From NCBI RefSeq assembly GCF_033807715.1, contig NC_084592.1, positions 21,080,501 through 21,144,500 of the forward strand: a stretch of DNA of 64,000 nt. The letters run 5' to 3'. Below the pieces are notes generated by a model that searched no databases, was not told the origin of the DNA, and worked only from the letters and a program-made list of their open reading frames with translations. Shown in pieces: positions 34,246 to 46,539 of this stretch. Every line of letters begins with the position of its first letter. Positions within the stretch are counted from its first letter, which is position 1. The DNA is from Cololabis saira (lineage: Eukaryota; Chordata; Actinopteri; Beloniformes; Belonidae). Position numbers and translations under genes: made by a program.

Positions 34246-35019
34246 TGCATGTTTGTCTGGAGTTTAAAACATTTCCTAAAGGTCTATGCACACACTGCGT
34301 TAGTCTTTGTGAACGCAGCATTCAAATATGCTCTTACATGTCTGGTTGAAACCAGCACAAAATCAGAGAGAGAAAATACAGTTAGTAGATTTCATCACTG
34401 CACATTTGTCCATTTTAAACTGACATTATTACAGACATGTACCGTTGCGGTCCTCAAGTTCTCGACGGCCACTGCCCTGCACGTGTAGATGTTTACCTGC
34501 TTCAACACCCCCCCGGAATATGTGAACCATTGACAGACTTTTGTAGACCTTGATGATAAACTGATGATCCAGTGTGTCTGAGGAAGGATAGGAATTAACA
34601 ATATTAGTCCACATTAGGAGATTAAATCAATTAGTATAAATATATTTGTGGTACCAAAAAGTTATTTGCATCTTACTGAGGTATGTGGGAAAATAATGTA
34701 GACTGAGGGCAGCGCAGTAAATAAAAACATACTTAGTGGCAATACATGACACAAATAAGAACACAGCAGGTGAGGTCAGCTGTCTGCATCAGGACCACAA
34801 AACAAAGTGTTCATCTTTCACTTTAGGTGCACTCCTTGTGTTCTCCAGTTATGTATTAAAGAGGACACGTTATACAAAAAACTGAAACAAATACATACAT
34901 GCATAATAGATACAATGAATACATATCAATGTTTCAGACCAAATATGTCTGATGCATGGGTTGGGTGCCTCAAAAACCTCCCCTTTGGAAATAGGCCTAA
35001 TATTCCATAAATCTAGCCC
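34246..35019. other. Non-coding DNA, no gene recognised
   Basis: Nothing supported. Frames at 34231-34614 overlap on both strands. Confidence 0.5.
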
Positions 35020-35130
35020 AAATGGTCGTGTTTTAATCAAAAGTATCTTTGCCAAGAGGTGAGTTTTTCTGACCAGAATTTTTAAAACTACCAAAATAGT
35101 CTCTTTTAATTTTCTTGAAACAAGAAATGA
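35020..35130. repeat. Degenerate fish MITE-like fragment
   Basis: TTTGCCAAGAGGTGAG, ACCAGAATTTTTAAAACTAC and TTTTCTTGAAACAAGAAATG resemble the better copy at 53885-54075, which has CTTGACAAGAATTCTTAAAAC and TCTGGAAACAAGGC in a similar order. This is a weak match by eye. Confidence 0.35.
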
Positions 35131-35852
35131 GTTTTTGCAGTAGCTTTGTCGCTTTGTTTGGGGTCAACTCAGTTTTAAAAATTTGTCATTCAGCAGGTAG
35201 TTGAGATCAGCGAAAAACAATGACATCACAGATCCAGATCAGAGCAGAATCATCCTTTAGTGATGTGTTGTTGCACAAACTGGTCTGTAAAGCCTACTCT
35301 TTTGAGGGTGATTAGTTTGCGACCTTGAGTCTTCCTTTAGTTTGTTGCAGAAATGAGAGAGAGATGCATTTTAAGCCACCTTGGGTCACCATCAGCCAGA
35401 TCAGGCCAGATTTCTCAGGCAGTTACATGTCAGCTCTCAGCCCAGCGTAGATTTCTCATTGGGGGTTTTGATGAGAATATCGTGAACCCGAATGTGACCA
35501 ATAAAGTTGATTGAACGTGAGCTGATCTGTCATTCAAAAAGGCAAAATAACAAAATGATCGGTGCCCAGATGGGAGCAGCGACTGATTAGTGTCTGAAAT
35601 GGTGAGTGATCAGATGGTCTGATCTTATGACTGAAATGTACAACAATTTTACAGCAATTGCTACCTGATGACTTGTTTGATTTAGTTTCCATATAATGAT
35701 AAAAAGCAACATTGCATCCTTTCAAAAGATAACCATACAGTTTGAAAAAATAGGATTCCTTCGTTGACTTCTCGAGGATGGCTGCTGAGCTCACATCTTG
35801 ACAGTAGAATGTTTTAATTGAAGCAGTGACTTAAAGGCATCATATCCCCTAA
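35131..35852. other. Non-coding DNA, possible retroposon tail
   Basis: ACCAATAAAGTTGATTGAAC at about 35496 looks like a polyadenylation-type 3' end of an old retroposon. Otherwise nothing was recognised. Confidence 0.35.
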
Positions 35853-36574
35853 CAGTGGCGGCTTGTCAATAGGGGGCGCTAGGGCGCCGCCCCCATTAAA
35901 ATTACAGGGGGAAAAAAATAATAATAAAAATATAGACACAGTACACATAAATTACGTAATAAAAAGTAATTATCACATCTGTACACTCATAAAATGTGTC
36001 TGACTTAATTTTTCAAGCCTTCCCATCCCATACTGGGTGTATTCAGAGTTGTTTTTTGTGCACACCGAAGTACATAGGTTTCAATGGCGAGGGGCTCCGG
36101 CCAAATGAGTGTGTATTGCATGTTCTTAAACTTTTCTTCCATGTGACTTCATGCTGGTCTCTAATTGGTTACTCGAAGACTCTCCTCCGGGGGCAGCTCT
36201 CTGCGCCCGTGGCCAATCAGCTTGTTTTCTGTCATTCTTCATCCAATCTGATTGATTCATGAGCTGTCAATCAAAGTCACACCCCTGACAGTGTAGACGC
36301 GCGACTGCATCTGTCACTCGTACAAACGGAGTCACAGCCATAGACATCTATCCTTATCCGCCCCATGGAGCTGCTGCGATACGTCAACGACGCCGCCATA
36401 TTGGATGTGGCAAGACTGCGCAGTAAACTAATACAAGTAAATGGACTTTCTGCGCCTTTCTACAAAGAAATGTACATTTTACGTCTCATTTATTGATTCA
36501 CACATGGACTAACTTTAACTTTACTATACTTGGGAAACAGTTAGGCACCAAATATAATATATTTAATTTTCTGA

Positions 36575-36655
36575 GATGGCAAAAATTAGAACTTTATTGA
36601 TCCCACATAGGAGTAATTCATGTTATATCAGCTATAGAGAACAAGGTAGTGCCGA
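36575..36655. repeat. Possible LINE 3' fragment
   Basis: AGAACTTTATTGATCCCACA resembles the antisense 3' end of a fish LINE (CTTTATTGATCCC). It directly precedes the next repeat. Confidence 0.35.
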
Positions 36656-37010
36656 AAAACAATATATATCTCATCCATCCATTATCTATACCCGCTTTAT
36701 CCTTTGCAGGGTCACGGGGGTCTAATGGAGCCTATCCCAGCTCATTTCAGGTGAGAGGCAGGGGTCACACCCTGGACAGGTCACCAGTCCTTCGCAGGGC
36801 CACATCTAAACACACAAACCATGCACACTCACACCAAGATTCACCAATTGACCTAATATGCATGTTTTTGGACTGTATAAGGAAGCCGGAGTACCCGGAG
36901 AGAACCGACACGAGCACGGGGAGAACATGCAAACTCCACACAGAAAGACCCTGCCGGGCCTGGGAGTCGAACCGGGAACCTTCTTGCTGTGAGGCAACAG
37001 TGATAACCAC

Positions 37011-37012
<2 letters not shown>
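36656..37012. repeat. Widespread fish interspersed repeat
   Basis: It starts CATCCATCCATTATCTATAC and CCCGCTTTATCCTTTGCAGG, passes through CCTATCCCAGCTCATTTCAG, GGACAGGTCACCAGTCC, GGAAGCCGGAGTACCCGGAG and GGGAGAACATGCAAACTCC, and ends near GTGAGGCAACAGTGATAACC. This phrase order is one of the commonest interspersed repeats in fish genomes. Related copies lie at 54130-54445 and, inverted, at 61990-62300. The 134- and 81-codon frames here are translations of the repeat. Class is not asserted. Confidence 0.85.

Positions 37013-37013
<1 letters not shown>

Positions 37014-37049
<36 letters not shown>
37014..37049. repeat. (AT)n microsatellite
   Basis: About 18 AT units directly follow the interspersed repeat. 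Confidence 0.97.
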
Positions 37050-37052
<3 letters not shown>

Positions 37053-37082
37053 AAAATGTTTTAATTTGTTTTGTTGATGAGG

Positions 37083-37350
<268 letters not shown>

Positions 37351-37369
37351 GAACCATTTTTCAGACAAT

Positions 37370-37560
37370 ATCTGTCAATAGCCTATCTCTGAACCTGTCA
37401 GATCTGGCGACCTCGACCTCAGCACAGGATTTCTTAATGACTCGTCTATTTGGTCACAATTACTTTGCTCTCATCAATGGCGATGTCCCTCTCAATTGAG
37501 AGCAAGGTGAGGTTTGATAGTCTGGCCTCATCCATGCTGCCCGGAGATAGTTTTAAAAAA
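37370..37560 (-). pseudogene. hAT transposase C-terminal (dimerisation) relic
   Basis: On the minus strand from about 37537 the frame reads MDEARLSNLTLLSIERDIA, then DESKVIVTK and a stop. RLSNLxLLSIERDIA is the hallmark of the C-terminal hAT dimerisation region. Later codons are broken by several stops. Nothing of the RNase H-like catalytic core was recognised in this window. It sits inside the hAT-like composite, between the (AT)n inverted repeat and the family B insertion. Confidence 0.75.
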
Positions 37561-37597
37561 ACTTCAGCTGCTGAAACTCAGCATGACTTTCCTGCTG

Positions 37598-37941
37598 GGA
37601 GCTTGAGGCAGGATTGAGGCAGAATTTATGAAAAAAAATTGTATACGTTTTAAGTTTTCTAGTAATAATGTCAGATGAAGCATTCCAAACCAAAAAGAAT
37701 GAGCCCTCTAGTGTATCTCTCCGTTGCCTTGAACAGGCTGTGTGCTGCAAAATGTGCTGCAATTCGGAGTCCGAATTTCCCGCGCTGTCCTGCGGATGTG
37801 ACGTCACATGACGCTGCATGCGCGTTCTCCCCGTTCTCCCGTGCCGGCTTCACTGTTGGCTGCAGTACCCCCGACGGCCGTCATGGCGAGGGGTGGCGCT
37901 AGAGAGTCTCATTTCTTAAAAGGAGCCTCATTCTCCTTTAA
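37598..37941. mobile_element. Family B MITE, second copy, left end eroded
   Basis: The interior matches the copy at 17130-17437. The right end CTCCTTTAA with TTAA (37938-37941) is kept, while the left starts at GGAGCTTGAGGCAGG without its TTAAA. It carries about 48 extra internal bases (around 37678-37725, AGAATGAGCCCTCTAG) that the nested copy lacks. Frames here are translations of the element. Confidence 0.85.
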
Positions 37942-38200
37942 GGCTCTGATGCGACAACTGGCTAAAAGTAAACAGACAACATGCGCGCGCACGAACCCCT
38001 GCATGACAGGGAGACACACGCTGGGAGATGGGACTATTTCTTTTATTTTCATTTTTTAAACAACTTTATCCTTATGAACGCAAGTGTTATACAGTCTAAC
38101 GTTCCTTATTTTATTCAGCTCACTTTTTTTTTCCTCTTCGGCGTGGGCCCCCACACAGCAGTGGGCCCGGGGCGAAAGGAGGAGATAAGGAGTAAGTAAT

Positions 38201-38439
38201 GAGCTTTTGGTGTCTATGTTCAATACAAAACAGTTTACCTCAAAGATTTTTGTCAATCTCCCTCTCAGTTAAGAGAGAAGAATATCAATGAATTATTCGC
38301 AGATTGACTCAAAGGATGCTCCTCGATTCTGTGCTGCTATTCCCAATGGAGAAGTCATATGGGGACCTGAAACATGCAAAAACGAAGAAATCACATCCAG
38401 ATTTACCATTGTGAAAATATCCAATCTCCAAAAATTGTA
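38201..38439. other. Unresolved DNA, possible transposon remnant
   Basis: Adjacent to the hAT composite. The 185-codon frame at 38288-38845 crosses this region, a LINE-like tail and the CA repeat, so it is not a gene. Confidence 0.35.
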
Positions 38440-38640
38440 CTTAAGGATAAGGATAAGGATAATCTTTATTGTCTCTCTTGAGAGAAATTTGTCTTGGACA
38501 ACAACTAGAGACTCCAGGCACCACATATATAACAAAACATATAAAATCACAATAAACAAAAACACATCGTCATATCCCCCCGCTCTTTGCATGCCCCCTC
38601 GCAATCTCCTGAAAAAACACCTCTACACAAAAAATACCTT
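38440..38640 (-). mobile_element. Antisense LINE-like 3' end with GGATAA tail
   Basis: A tandem AAGGATAAGGATAAGGATAA leads into TCTTTATTGTCTCTCTTGAG and AATTTGTCTTGGACAAC. This is the reverse of a fish LINE 3' end, whose terminal oligomer repeat (TTATCC)n lies outermost. The extent to the right is approximate. Confidence 0.6.
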
Positions 38641-38717
38641 GCTACAGCAACGTAATTGTACTTCCCTCTACACATATAGCAGCATAATCATTATTGCACA
38701 TCCCTCTATTCATACAG

Positions 38718-39109
<392 letters not shown>

Positions 39110-39470
39110 AAAGTTGACGACATTGTTGAGGGACAAGCAAACACGCGGCAGAGCAGTGCTTGTGATGCACTCCTCGGCTGTAATCACACCACTTTAAACG
39201 AGTTAGAAATGGTATCCCCAGGTGTACTGGAGGAAAATACAACTGTATGATTAGAATATCCATATGCACTGTGGGGCCCAAAGTACGTAGAGAAAGATAG
39301 GATCCTCAATACAAATATGAAAATAAACACCATCCTCTATTCCACATGTAATCAGTAATCCCACTGCAGGAAGTGATATCAGCCGGGCTTTCCATTTGCT
39401 GATAGTGGCATGCAGCTGCATTAAGAAATCACCCTGAATGTGCCGAGGTAGATAACTGAACATGTTGGGT
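39110..39470. promoter_or_regulatory. Candidate conserved non-coding block
   Basis: Balanced sequence contains CTGTAATCACACC, ATGTAATCAGTAATCCC (bicoid/OTX-like TAATCC) and a GGCATGCAGCTGCATTAAG near-palindrome (CAGCTG). There is no repeat end or splice-bounded frame. Inference from motifs. Confidence 0.28.
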
Positions 39471-39539
39471 GTCTACCAGAGATATAGTTACACAAAACAG
39501 AGAGCAGGCGGGGTAGATCTAATTGACTAGGTAGCAGCT

Positions 39540-39930
39540 TGCCAAGGTTGGTATGGCAGGTCGCAGAATCGAGTGGATGAGCGGCTCACAGAGAGGCCGT
39601 CAGAGAGCAAAAGATTAGTGCTGACGTCTCTGCCACATCAATTACAACCTGCTGCTTGGCTGGGGAGAAATCCCCGCGACTGCCTCTTCAAGGCCACCAA
39701 GCACAAACTGGGTGTGTCAGAGGTCATCCAGGGGAGGAAGCGCGGGGCCACGGCCGTCCCAGTGGGAGTCACTCCTGTGGGCTGGTAGTGCTGAGTCCCC
39801 TGTGGAGGAAGGTGCCACAGAGAGTTTCCCTGCAAACGCCAGACGTGTCACTCACTGGAGCTACATGCTCCAACACAGCTGGGGGAAACGGGCAGGAGCG
39901 GAGAGTGCAGCACAGCCCGGGCTATTTTTT
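39540..39930 (+). other. GC-rich island with unidentified open frames
   Basis: Well above local G+C. One plus-strand frame (39573-39788) ends with a lysine/arginine-containing segment (CLFKATKHKLGVSEVIQGRK) and a stop, and resembles a protein C-terminus more than most frames here. A second plus frame (39656-39973) overlaps it, and a minus frame (39638-39835) opposes it. I recognised no family, convincing acceptor site or poly-A signal. It could be a terminal exon, a processed pseudogene fragment or a GC-rich conserved element. Confidence 0.25.
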
Positions 39931-41779
39931 GTTTTTCACATCCTTTTTCTCATATTCTTGTCTACTCATATAGTCTTACCCAGATTTTTAATTCCATTTC
40001 AATACTAATTATACATTTTGAGCTATTTGTCAACTTCAAGAAGTCAATAAAAGAACATTAACTGTTGTCAGTACACCATAATAACAAACAGTTAGGCTGT
40101 AAATAAAATACAAGTTTGATTAGCTAAATAATTAAATGTAAGCGCAAATTAAGAGAAGAACATGCAAAACTCTTACCCAGTATTTAACAATGTGGGGTGT
40201 GAATTTAAAGCTTTTTATTGGTTGGTTTTAACTATATTCCAACTCGAAATGCCATCATAAAGACAAATATGCTTAATGGAGCCATTTTTAGTTAAAGCTG
40301 TGGAGGCTCTAGATTGGTGCACAAGGTACTCATTTCTTCTATGACCGTCTCAATATCTGATAAACAGATATTAAATGTATCAAAAGGTTTATTTTCAGTC
40401 ACAATGGCTAGTCATCGGTCCAGAAACTATAACAAGACATGAGAATAGTTAGAGGCAGAATGCTTTTCCTGTCAATGCACAGCAAAACAGCAAAATGTAA
40501 CGCATCTTCTGCGTAGGAGGTATAGATTAAATAGGCAGGTACAATCAATGAAATAACACCGGCAATCCTTAAATGCTTTCCGGATTTCAGAATACAAACA
40601 TGCACTGCTTTAGCAGTTATAGTAGAAGTCAAGGCACTGGTCACAGTTGGAGTGAGGGTGAAAGAAAGAGCTAGCTCCTGTTCTGCGTCTTCATGAGTTG
40701 AAATTATTTCCTGATTATTATAGCGCAGGATATTGTCAATAAATGTCACCGGGTCTATGCAGCCAGTTTGGGACAAACAGGTGTGTCCTTGAAAATGTTG
40801 TAGGACACTTGTTGTGCAGAGCTGAGAGCACTGGGGTAGGAGGTGCATGGCTCACCCTTCAGGCTTGAAAGCAACAGTCACTGCATCTTATGATACCCAG
40901 CTTGGCCCAGTAAAGGGTAATATAGAAAATATTACTAGTTTGTGTCCGTCATTCATCCATTTGAGATCCGTTATCCGACATAAAGACTTGTGCGCTTACG
41001 TGTTTTTCTGTTGTTTGGTCTTGTTTATTCCTGCTTCCCCCCCCACGAACAGACACAACAAAACAGCTTATCATATCAAAATGATTTAGACTATTAACAA
41101 TAATATGATGATACAGATAATAGTCAGCTTCCTGGCAGACCCAAACAACATCTAACTGCAAACACTGCTGCATTTGAAGTAGATTCGAGTCTCAGCCTCA
41201 CCCTCAATGTCTTGTGAGCCGGCCACCAGGCCGGATCGGCAGGAAGCCATCACACAGAGTTAGTCTGCCTCCTCTACTTACATGTTGTTTGTTGGACCAG
41301 TCAGAACCCCTGCCCCAATGCATCCAGATCTGCATCCTGGTCAGTGGGGGGCTGACACCAGGCATTAGCCAGCGGGGCCTCTGATAGTACCAACACCTTC
41401 GCCTCCGGCTCGAACCCCTGCAATGAGCCTCCACCACGAGGCACTGAAGCATTATGATCAGTGTCTAAAATTTTAAGGCAACTAAGCTCCTTTTTTCTCG
41501 TAATATGAACGTTATCTCACCAGCAGTTCATTGATTGTACATCCCACATTCTTACTTTTTTAATTAAAGTTATAAATTAGCTTCTGTTCTGATTCTGGCA
41601 ATTACTTTATTCTCTCAATGCAATCATTGCCAAAGTCAAATGAATTATCTAATCCCTTTATTTACACACATTAAGTCATTCAAGTCAAATGTAGTATATA
41701 TTCAAGCATTGAGACAAAACAGTGTGAGGACCAGTTCTTTTACTGCCCAAACAACCACGTAACCGAATTTCAGAGCCTC
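39931..41779. other. Non-coding DNA, no gene recognised
   Basis: The 146-codon minus frame (40408-40848) has no recognised domain and sits in AT-rich DNA. A GC-richer patch at 41205-41450 has frames without homology that I can name. Confidence 0.45.
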
Positions 41780-42270
41780 AGAGAATGGTGTCATAATCCC
41801 ATTAACTTTAATTAGATTTATGTGATGCTCACCTTTCTTCTGTGACGACAAATTAATGATAAGCCAAAGAGAATTAAAACAGTGGTAAGTGAAACCCTTC
41901 TCTTCCCCCTAAGGCTCTCCACTGGGTCCCAGCCTCACCTAAAAGCTCATGAGAATTTAGATCAAACCCCTCCTGTGTAGAGCTGAGCGAGACCAGCCAT
42001 AAATTGCTAATAGACTAAATGAAACGAGGTAGGAGGCTCCTGCTCAGCAGCAATTACCCCTTAGATGTAGTCATTCATATCCCTGCATGTCTGGTTTCAT
42101 CAGGGCAGCGCCGGCGCTTTGTTAGGCTGTCTTTGTTGCACAGCACCGGCTGGTTAGAGGACTGACCGTAGAGCCGATGGGCAGGGGAGCATTTGAAACA
42201 ACAAAGTGCCATTTGACTGGCTGGCCGTTCACAAGAATGGTCCCTCTTCCTGCCTTTCATGCTGCATGGG
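41780..42270. promoter_or_regulatory. Candidate conserved non-coding block
   Basis: It contains CATTAACTTTAATTAGATTT, GACAAATTAATGATAAGCC and AGCAGCAATTACCCC. A CpG-retaining half (42100-42250) includes GGGCAGCGCCGGCGC. No transposon or splice structure is evident. Inference from composition. Confidence 0.3.
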
Positions 42271-43239
42271 TTTGTATAATCAATTATTAATCAAAGTTGT
42301 GTTTTGAAACTGAAACTCAAACACCTATCTGCTGCACTTAAGTATCTTCCTGTTTTTTTTTCTTTTTGCTTGGCTGCCTTCTCATGACTTTATTTATGAT
42401 GCTCTCAAATGTTTCTAATTATCCTCTATAAAGGTAGATCTTTCTGGGGTACTGAGCACATTTCTTTTCTGGGGGTTGATTAATATTAGACTGGGAAGTT
42501 TATGTGAGCCTTAGAAGTTGTATAGTATACCAGAAAAAAGTGCAGTTACCATATGTAAGACTGCAGTAAGTTTACTTTTTATGTAAAGTGTCTGAATTAA
42601 ATTGAATTGAATTGAATTGAATCTCCTATCGCTCTTTTCTAGGGTGAACGTTGGGGATTGTTGGGATTGTGTACCCACAACCACGATGTGCACTTATTGA
42701 TTTCACATTTTCCCAATAACCAAACACTGGATTACTGGATTGATTACGACATCCAGTCATTCAATCTATACACGAAGGCACACCCACAGCCAGAGCTTCC
42801 ACATTGTGCCTTAAAAATCGTCTTCTTCTATTTAAACTCAAGTCTCACAAAACATATGTTTTAACCAAAAGAGTTAAAAAGAAGTTAATCATAAAGCAAA
42901 ACCAAAAGATGGACAAAAAAACCCCAACATTATTATTTCATTGATTGGATTTAATTGAACAATAGTTGCAATAATCAGTCACTATTATTTTGTCCTTATA
43001 GAGATGACACATCTGGAAACACTTTGAAGCGTGGCACCTACCAGTCTGAGGATGTGCTCCAAACGAATCTTATGCAAACAGTATACAGTAATTGGGAAGG
43101 GGAAATCACAATCCAAGATTCATGAATCCTGTTTTCCTTGGCATGAACAACATAGGGAAATTCCAGCTAACATAAACCTGACGTTGCGTCGCGTTGTTCA
43201 CGTTTCAGTGGAATATCACCGGACAAACAGCAATGAATA
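42271..43239. other. AT-rich DNA with a retroposon-like tail
   Basis: A TTGAATTGAATTGAATTGAA tandem at 42602-42621, preceded by AAAGTGTCTGAATTAAA, looks like the oligomer tail of a sense-oriented fish LINE 3' end. The body upstream is too short to classify. Nothing else was recognised. Confidence 0.4.
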
Positions 43240-44090
43240 AATATTGTGCTACTTGCAACTCAATTCAGGCTACTTGATAAAAAATTCATCTGCTGTTTGG
43301 GAATCTCCAACTCTTCTGTCCTGCTTTTATTGTTAGACAAATTGAAGTGTGCGCCGGGAGCAAGGCCAGCGGTAAACACAGAGAATCTATTTAGCCATCC
43401 CATTCCAGGGCAGGGAGGAGAGCTGGGTCCTTCAAAGGCGGTGGCAACAATGCGAGTGACACCGGGTCATCCAGCCTCCTCACAGTCACCTGGCTGATAG
43501 AATTGTTCTGGGGGGAGACAGGAGGGACATATGAAGCACAGCCTCTTTTTTTTTTTTGTCATTGCCATATCTCATGATTGATGGCTCTGTGGCCGCAGTG
43601 AATCTGCCCTTTTTAAATAATTTATGTTTCCCATCGCTATGGACAAGTAGCTTATAACTGGGTTGTTATTTTTCCATTGAGAGAATAGATCAATACTTTA
43701 AAGACATGACATAGCCACTAATGAACTACCTAAGTGACCCTCTGGAGTGCAAAACAATTTACTCAAAGCAAAGGGGGGGGGACAACTTCATAGTACTTTA
43801 TTATAAAGTTCCACTTTACAAAAAAAAAGTGGAAAAAAGAGGAGAGGCCAGAATAGAGGTTAGTTTAAAGAAGGACTTGATAGTTTTGTTTTCTTAATTC
43901 AATTCTGGCTCAACGTGATGCGTTGGAGTGTCCTGCGGGGAATGAAGTCCTTGTCGGATGATCCAAGCCTCCTGATTTGTCTGGTGTAGATGAGAAACTG
44001 ATAGTTCATCGTCTCGTCCAAATTGAGTGTAATTCTCCAAAACGCCTCAGTAGAGTTATGCGTTGTAAATTAAGAGGCCGTTGTTCATTC
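43240..44090. promoter_or_regulatory. Candidate conserved non-coding region
   Basis: Balanced blocks at 43300-43500 and 43900-44090 flank an AT-rich stretch with a small hairpin (TCCACTTT / AAAGTGGA, about 43810-43833). The 83-codon frame at 43246-43497 shows no domain. Regulatory role is a guess from composition. Confidence 0.25.
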
Positions 44091-44800
44091 CCCCTCCAAC
44101 AAAAGTGACAAATTAAGCAAACAATAGTGTTTGAATTCTTATTAAAGTTGATTAATTCATATCATTAGTTGATCACACAGCAGCTCATAAAATATACAAA
44201 ATTAATTTCTTTGCTGTGATTAATACATGAAACACTTGAATTAACATCAATAAATCAATTTGTGAATCAATTACATTATCATGTTTAAATACAGAGCTAA
44301 TAGTGTACATTAACAAGCAGCGTAGAAGTGATCATATATCATTTGGTATTCTAAAGAGGAAGAGCAGAAGAGCATCCTTAAATGATCAATGATTAAAGAG
44401 ACCCAACTCTGACTTTAATAGGTCCCAGCATATCTGCGTGGCGTCGTAACACCGGGCTGTGAACGGGGGGCAAGTTATCTACCACAAGAGCCTGATGTAA
44501 GACATGCTTCTTTTAATCTCTAATTTATTATATGGGACACATTACACTGCTTTTACAATTCAATTTACCATTTGCCCCCGAAACATGGAGGTGATTACAT
44601 GTATATCAATTCTCATTTCATTTCAGACCATCTGAATGGGAGTGTTTTATGTTTAGTGTCATCAGCTTCTTTTAATTTGTTAATACACATCCATTTCTTA
44701 AATTCAAGCCAATGAATTAATATTAATACATCCTAAATTAGCAGAGGGGGCAATTTAGGGCAAAAATAATTAAATGTAAAATAATGATATGATGCCAAAC
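44091..44800. promoter_or_regulatory. Candidate conserved AT-rich regulatory block
   Basis: An unusually dense set of homeodomain-type cores (GTTGATTAATTC, AAATTAATTTC, GTGATTAATAC, GAATCAATTAC, CCAATGAATTAATATTAATAC) is joined by AAGCAAACAATAG (44115-44127). Its reverse, CTATTGTTTGC, overlaps SOX (ATTGTT) and FOX (TGTTTGC) cores. No low-complexity repeat or transposon end explains it. Untested inference. Confidence 0.35.
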
Positions 44801-45333
44801 CAGTGATTCTTATCATTTTTATGCAAAGACATAATAAGACACAATACTGAGTCTTTCAGGAACAAAGATGGACAGAGCAATTCTGGTTGCTCTGGTTGCT
44901 CAACATAAACCCCATTCTGGGTTGTGGCATTTCTCTGACTGAAATAAATAATAGTATTGAATGTTTCAAGGAATTTGAATTAAAATCCCAGTATGAAAAG
45001 GAATAGGGCGGAAGTCTAAGCTGGACACCCATAATCTCCATGTTTCCTTCGACGTCATTGCATCTAGAATCTTCACTTATTGATAGCTGATTTTAACACT
45101 TGAGCAAGATATTACTGTGGGGAATGTTTGTCAAGGACCAGACCGTGGGACTGCTTTCATAAATGGCACTTAAACAAGGCCTTATTTTAACCTTGTGCAG
45201 AAGCAGCGTTGATGTCTTTGGGCTCAGAGGCATCTCTGGTGGACTAATAACACAAATTAGTATTTCCCACATTTTTTTATTTTATTTATAATTAAGTGCT
45301 GTGGGCTGCAGATCAAAGATGAAATTGACCATC
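44801..45333. other. Non-coding DNA before the solo LTR
   Basis: Nothing recognised. Confidence 0.45.
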
Positions 45334-45819
45334 TGTTACGGCCTCTGGCCTGTGTTGTATTTTTGTAATGATGTTCTTCCAGTTGTGCGGTTGCTCGACC
45401 GGGATTGGCTGCATGACCCTGTCTCCCTCCGCCCACTTGGTACCTGGCTGCTTGGTAGTTTTCTCTGTCCCTGGTCTTTCTGGATGCTGATTGGTCTGGT
45501 CCTTCTTTCCAACCAATCCATGACAAGGGATCTTTATTTAAGCCCTGGGTCTCCAGTCTTCAGACGCTGGTTATGGGGAACCACTTGCCACTTTGTCTTT
45601 AAGTTGTAAGATTCTGGACTTTTGTTTAGTTATTGTTTTGGTTTGTATTTGTTTTATTATGGTTGCTATAATTTGATTTCTTGTTTAAGTTCTCTTTGTA
45701 GTGTAGTGTGTTGCTTTTCTGTGTCCTTTGATTTGGGCTGCACATAAATGGCATCTTACTTCAGCTTACTCTGCGTAGAGTCTTAATGTAACTTCCTCTG
45801 AACGAGCCGGGTTGTAACA
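45334..45819 (+). mobile_element. Solo LTR, gypsy-like
   Basis: It begins TGTTACGGCCTCTGGCC and ends GAGCCGGGTTGTAACA, giving the TG...CA termini with short inverted ends TGTTAC/GTAACA. It is flanked by CCATC (45329-45333) and CCACC (45820-45824), a 5-bp target duplication with one mismatch. Inside are ATTGG and CCAAT boxes and a TATA-like TTTATTTAAGCC (about 45533) at a spacing usual for an LTR promoter. It is 486 bp. No second LTR or internal coding region is nearby, so it is a solo LTR left by recombination between two LTRs. Orientation follows the TATA-like box. Confidence 0.78.
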
Positions 45820-46539
45820 CCACCCACGCTGCAATCAGCAACAAATCTAAAATCTAGGTGCTGTGATGGTATCAGGTTGCATGAGTGCTCGTAATAAAAG
45901 TCCTTTATAGTTTTGTTATGGCAGCACTAATGACGAGGAGTATGCTGAGGTTTTAAGCATCATATGCTGTCTTTAAAACATCTTTTCCAAATACGTCCAC
46001 GCTCTTCAACATGGCAATGTAAAAAAAAACTACTGTCTGCACATATTACAAAAGCATCACTAAGGAAGAGGAGGGTACCAGGCTGGCCTGCCTTCCGTCC
46101 TGATCTGTCTCCAGTAGTAAACATTTGGAGAATTTATCAACAAAAAAATGTGATGTTGATTTTTACACACCTCATGTCATGGGTCAAAATAACTTATGAA
46201 ATGCTTAATTTATAGCAACATTACAAACTGTTGTGTGTGTATGTACCGTCTCAATTTGTTTTCAGAAAGTGTTGAAGGCTTGAAATGCAGGAATGGACAA
46301 ATATTAGCCAATGAAATTAAGCTGATGAGACAGAACATGGAAAAATCTGAAGTAACTGCACACTTAAGCACTTTTATATTGTACTTTTTTCTGATTTGGT
46401 TTTGGTTTTCAAGCATGTCAGAATTGTCCAATTTGTAAAAACAATGCCGGTTTTCCCTACAACATGTGCTGCTTTATACCATAACAACATATTAAGAGTG
46501 CTGTAACTACAGTTAGGACACATCAAATGAGATGCTTCA
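45820..46539. other. Non-coding DNA, no gene recognised
   Basis: Nothing supported. Frames at 45964-46438 lack domains. Confidence 0.45.

Noticed and set aside
36649..37053. 134-codon plus-strand frame
   Set aside because: It lies in a widespread fish repeat and ends in the microsatellite.
37598..37941. GACGTCACATGACG-type palindromes considered as a CRE-driven host promoter
   Set aside because: The same bases occur in the other family B copy, so they belong to the transposon.
40408..40848. 146-codon minus-strand frame
   Set aside because: No recognised family, and composition typical of chance frames. A serine/threonine-rich stretch alone is not evidence.
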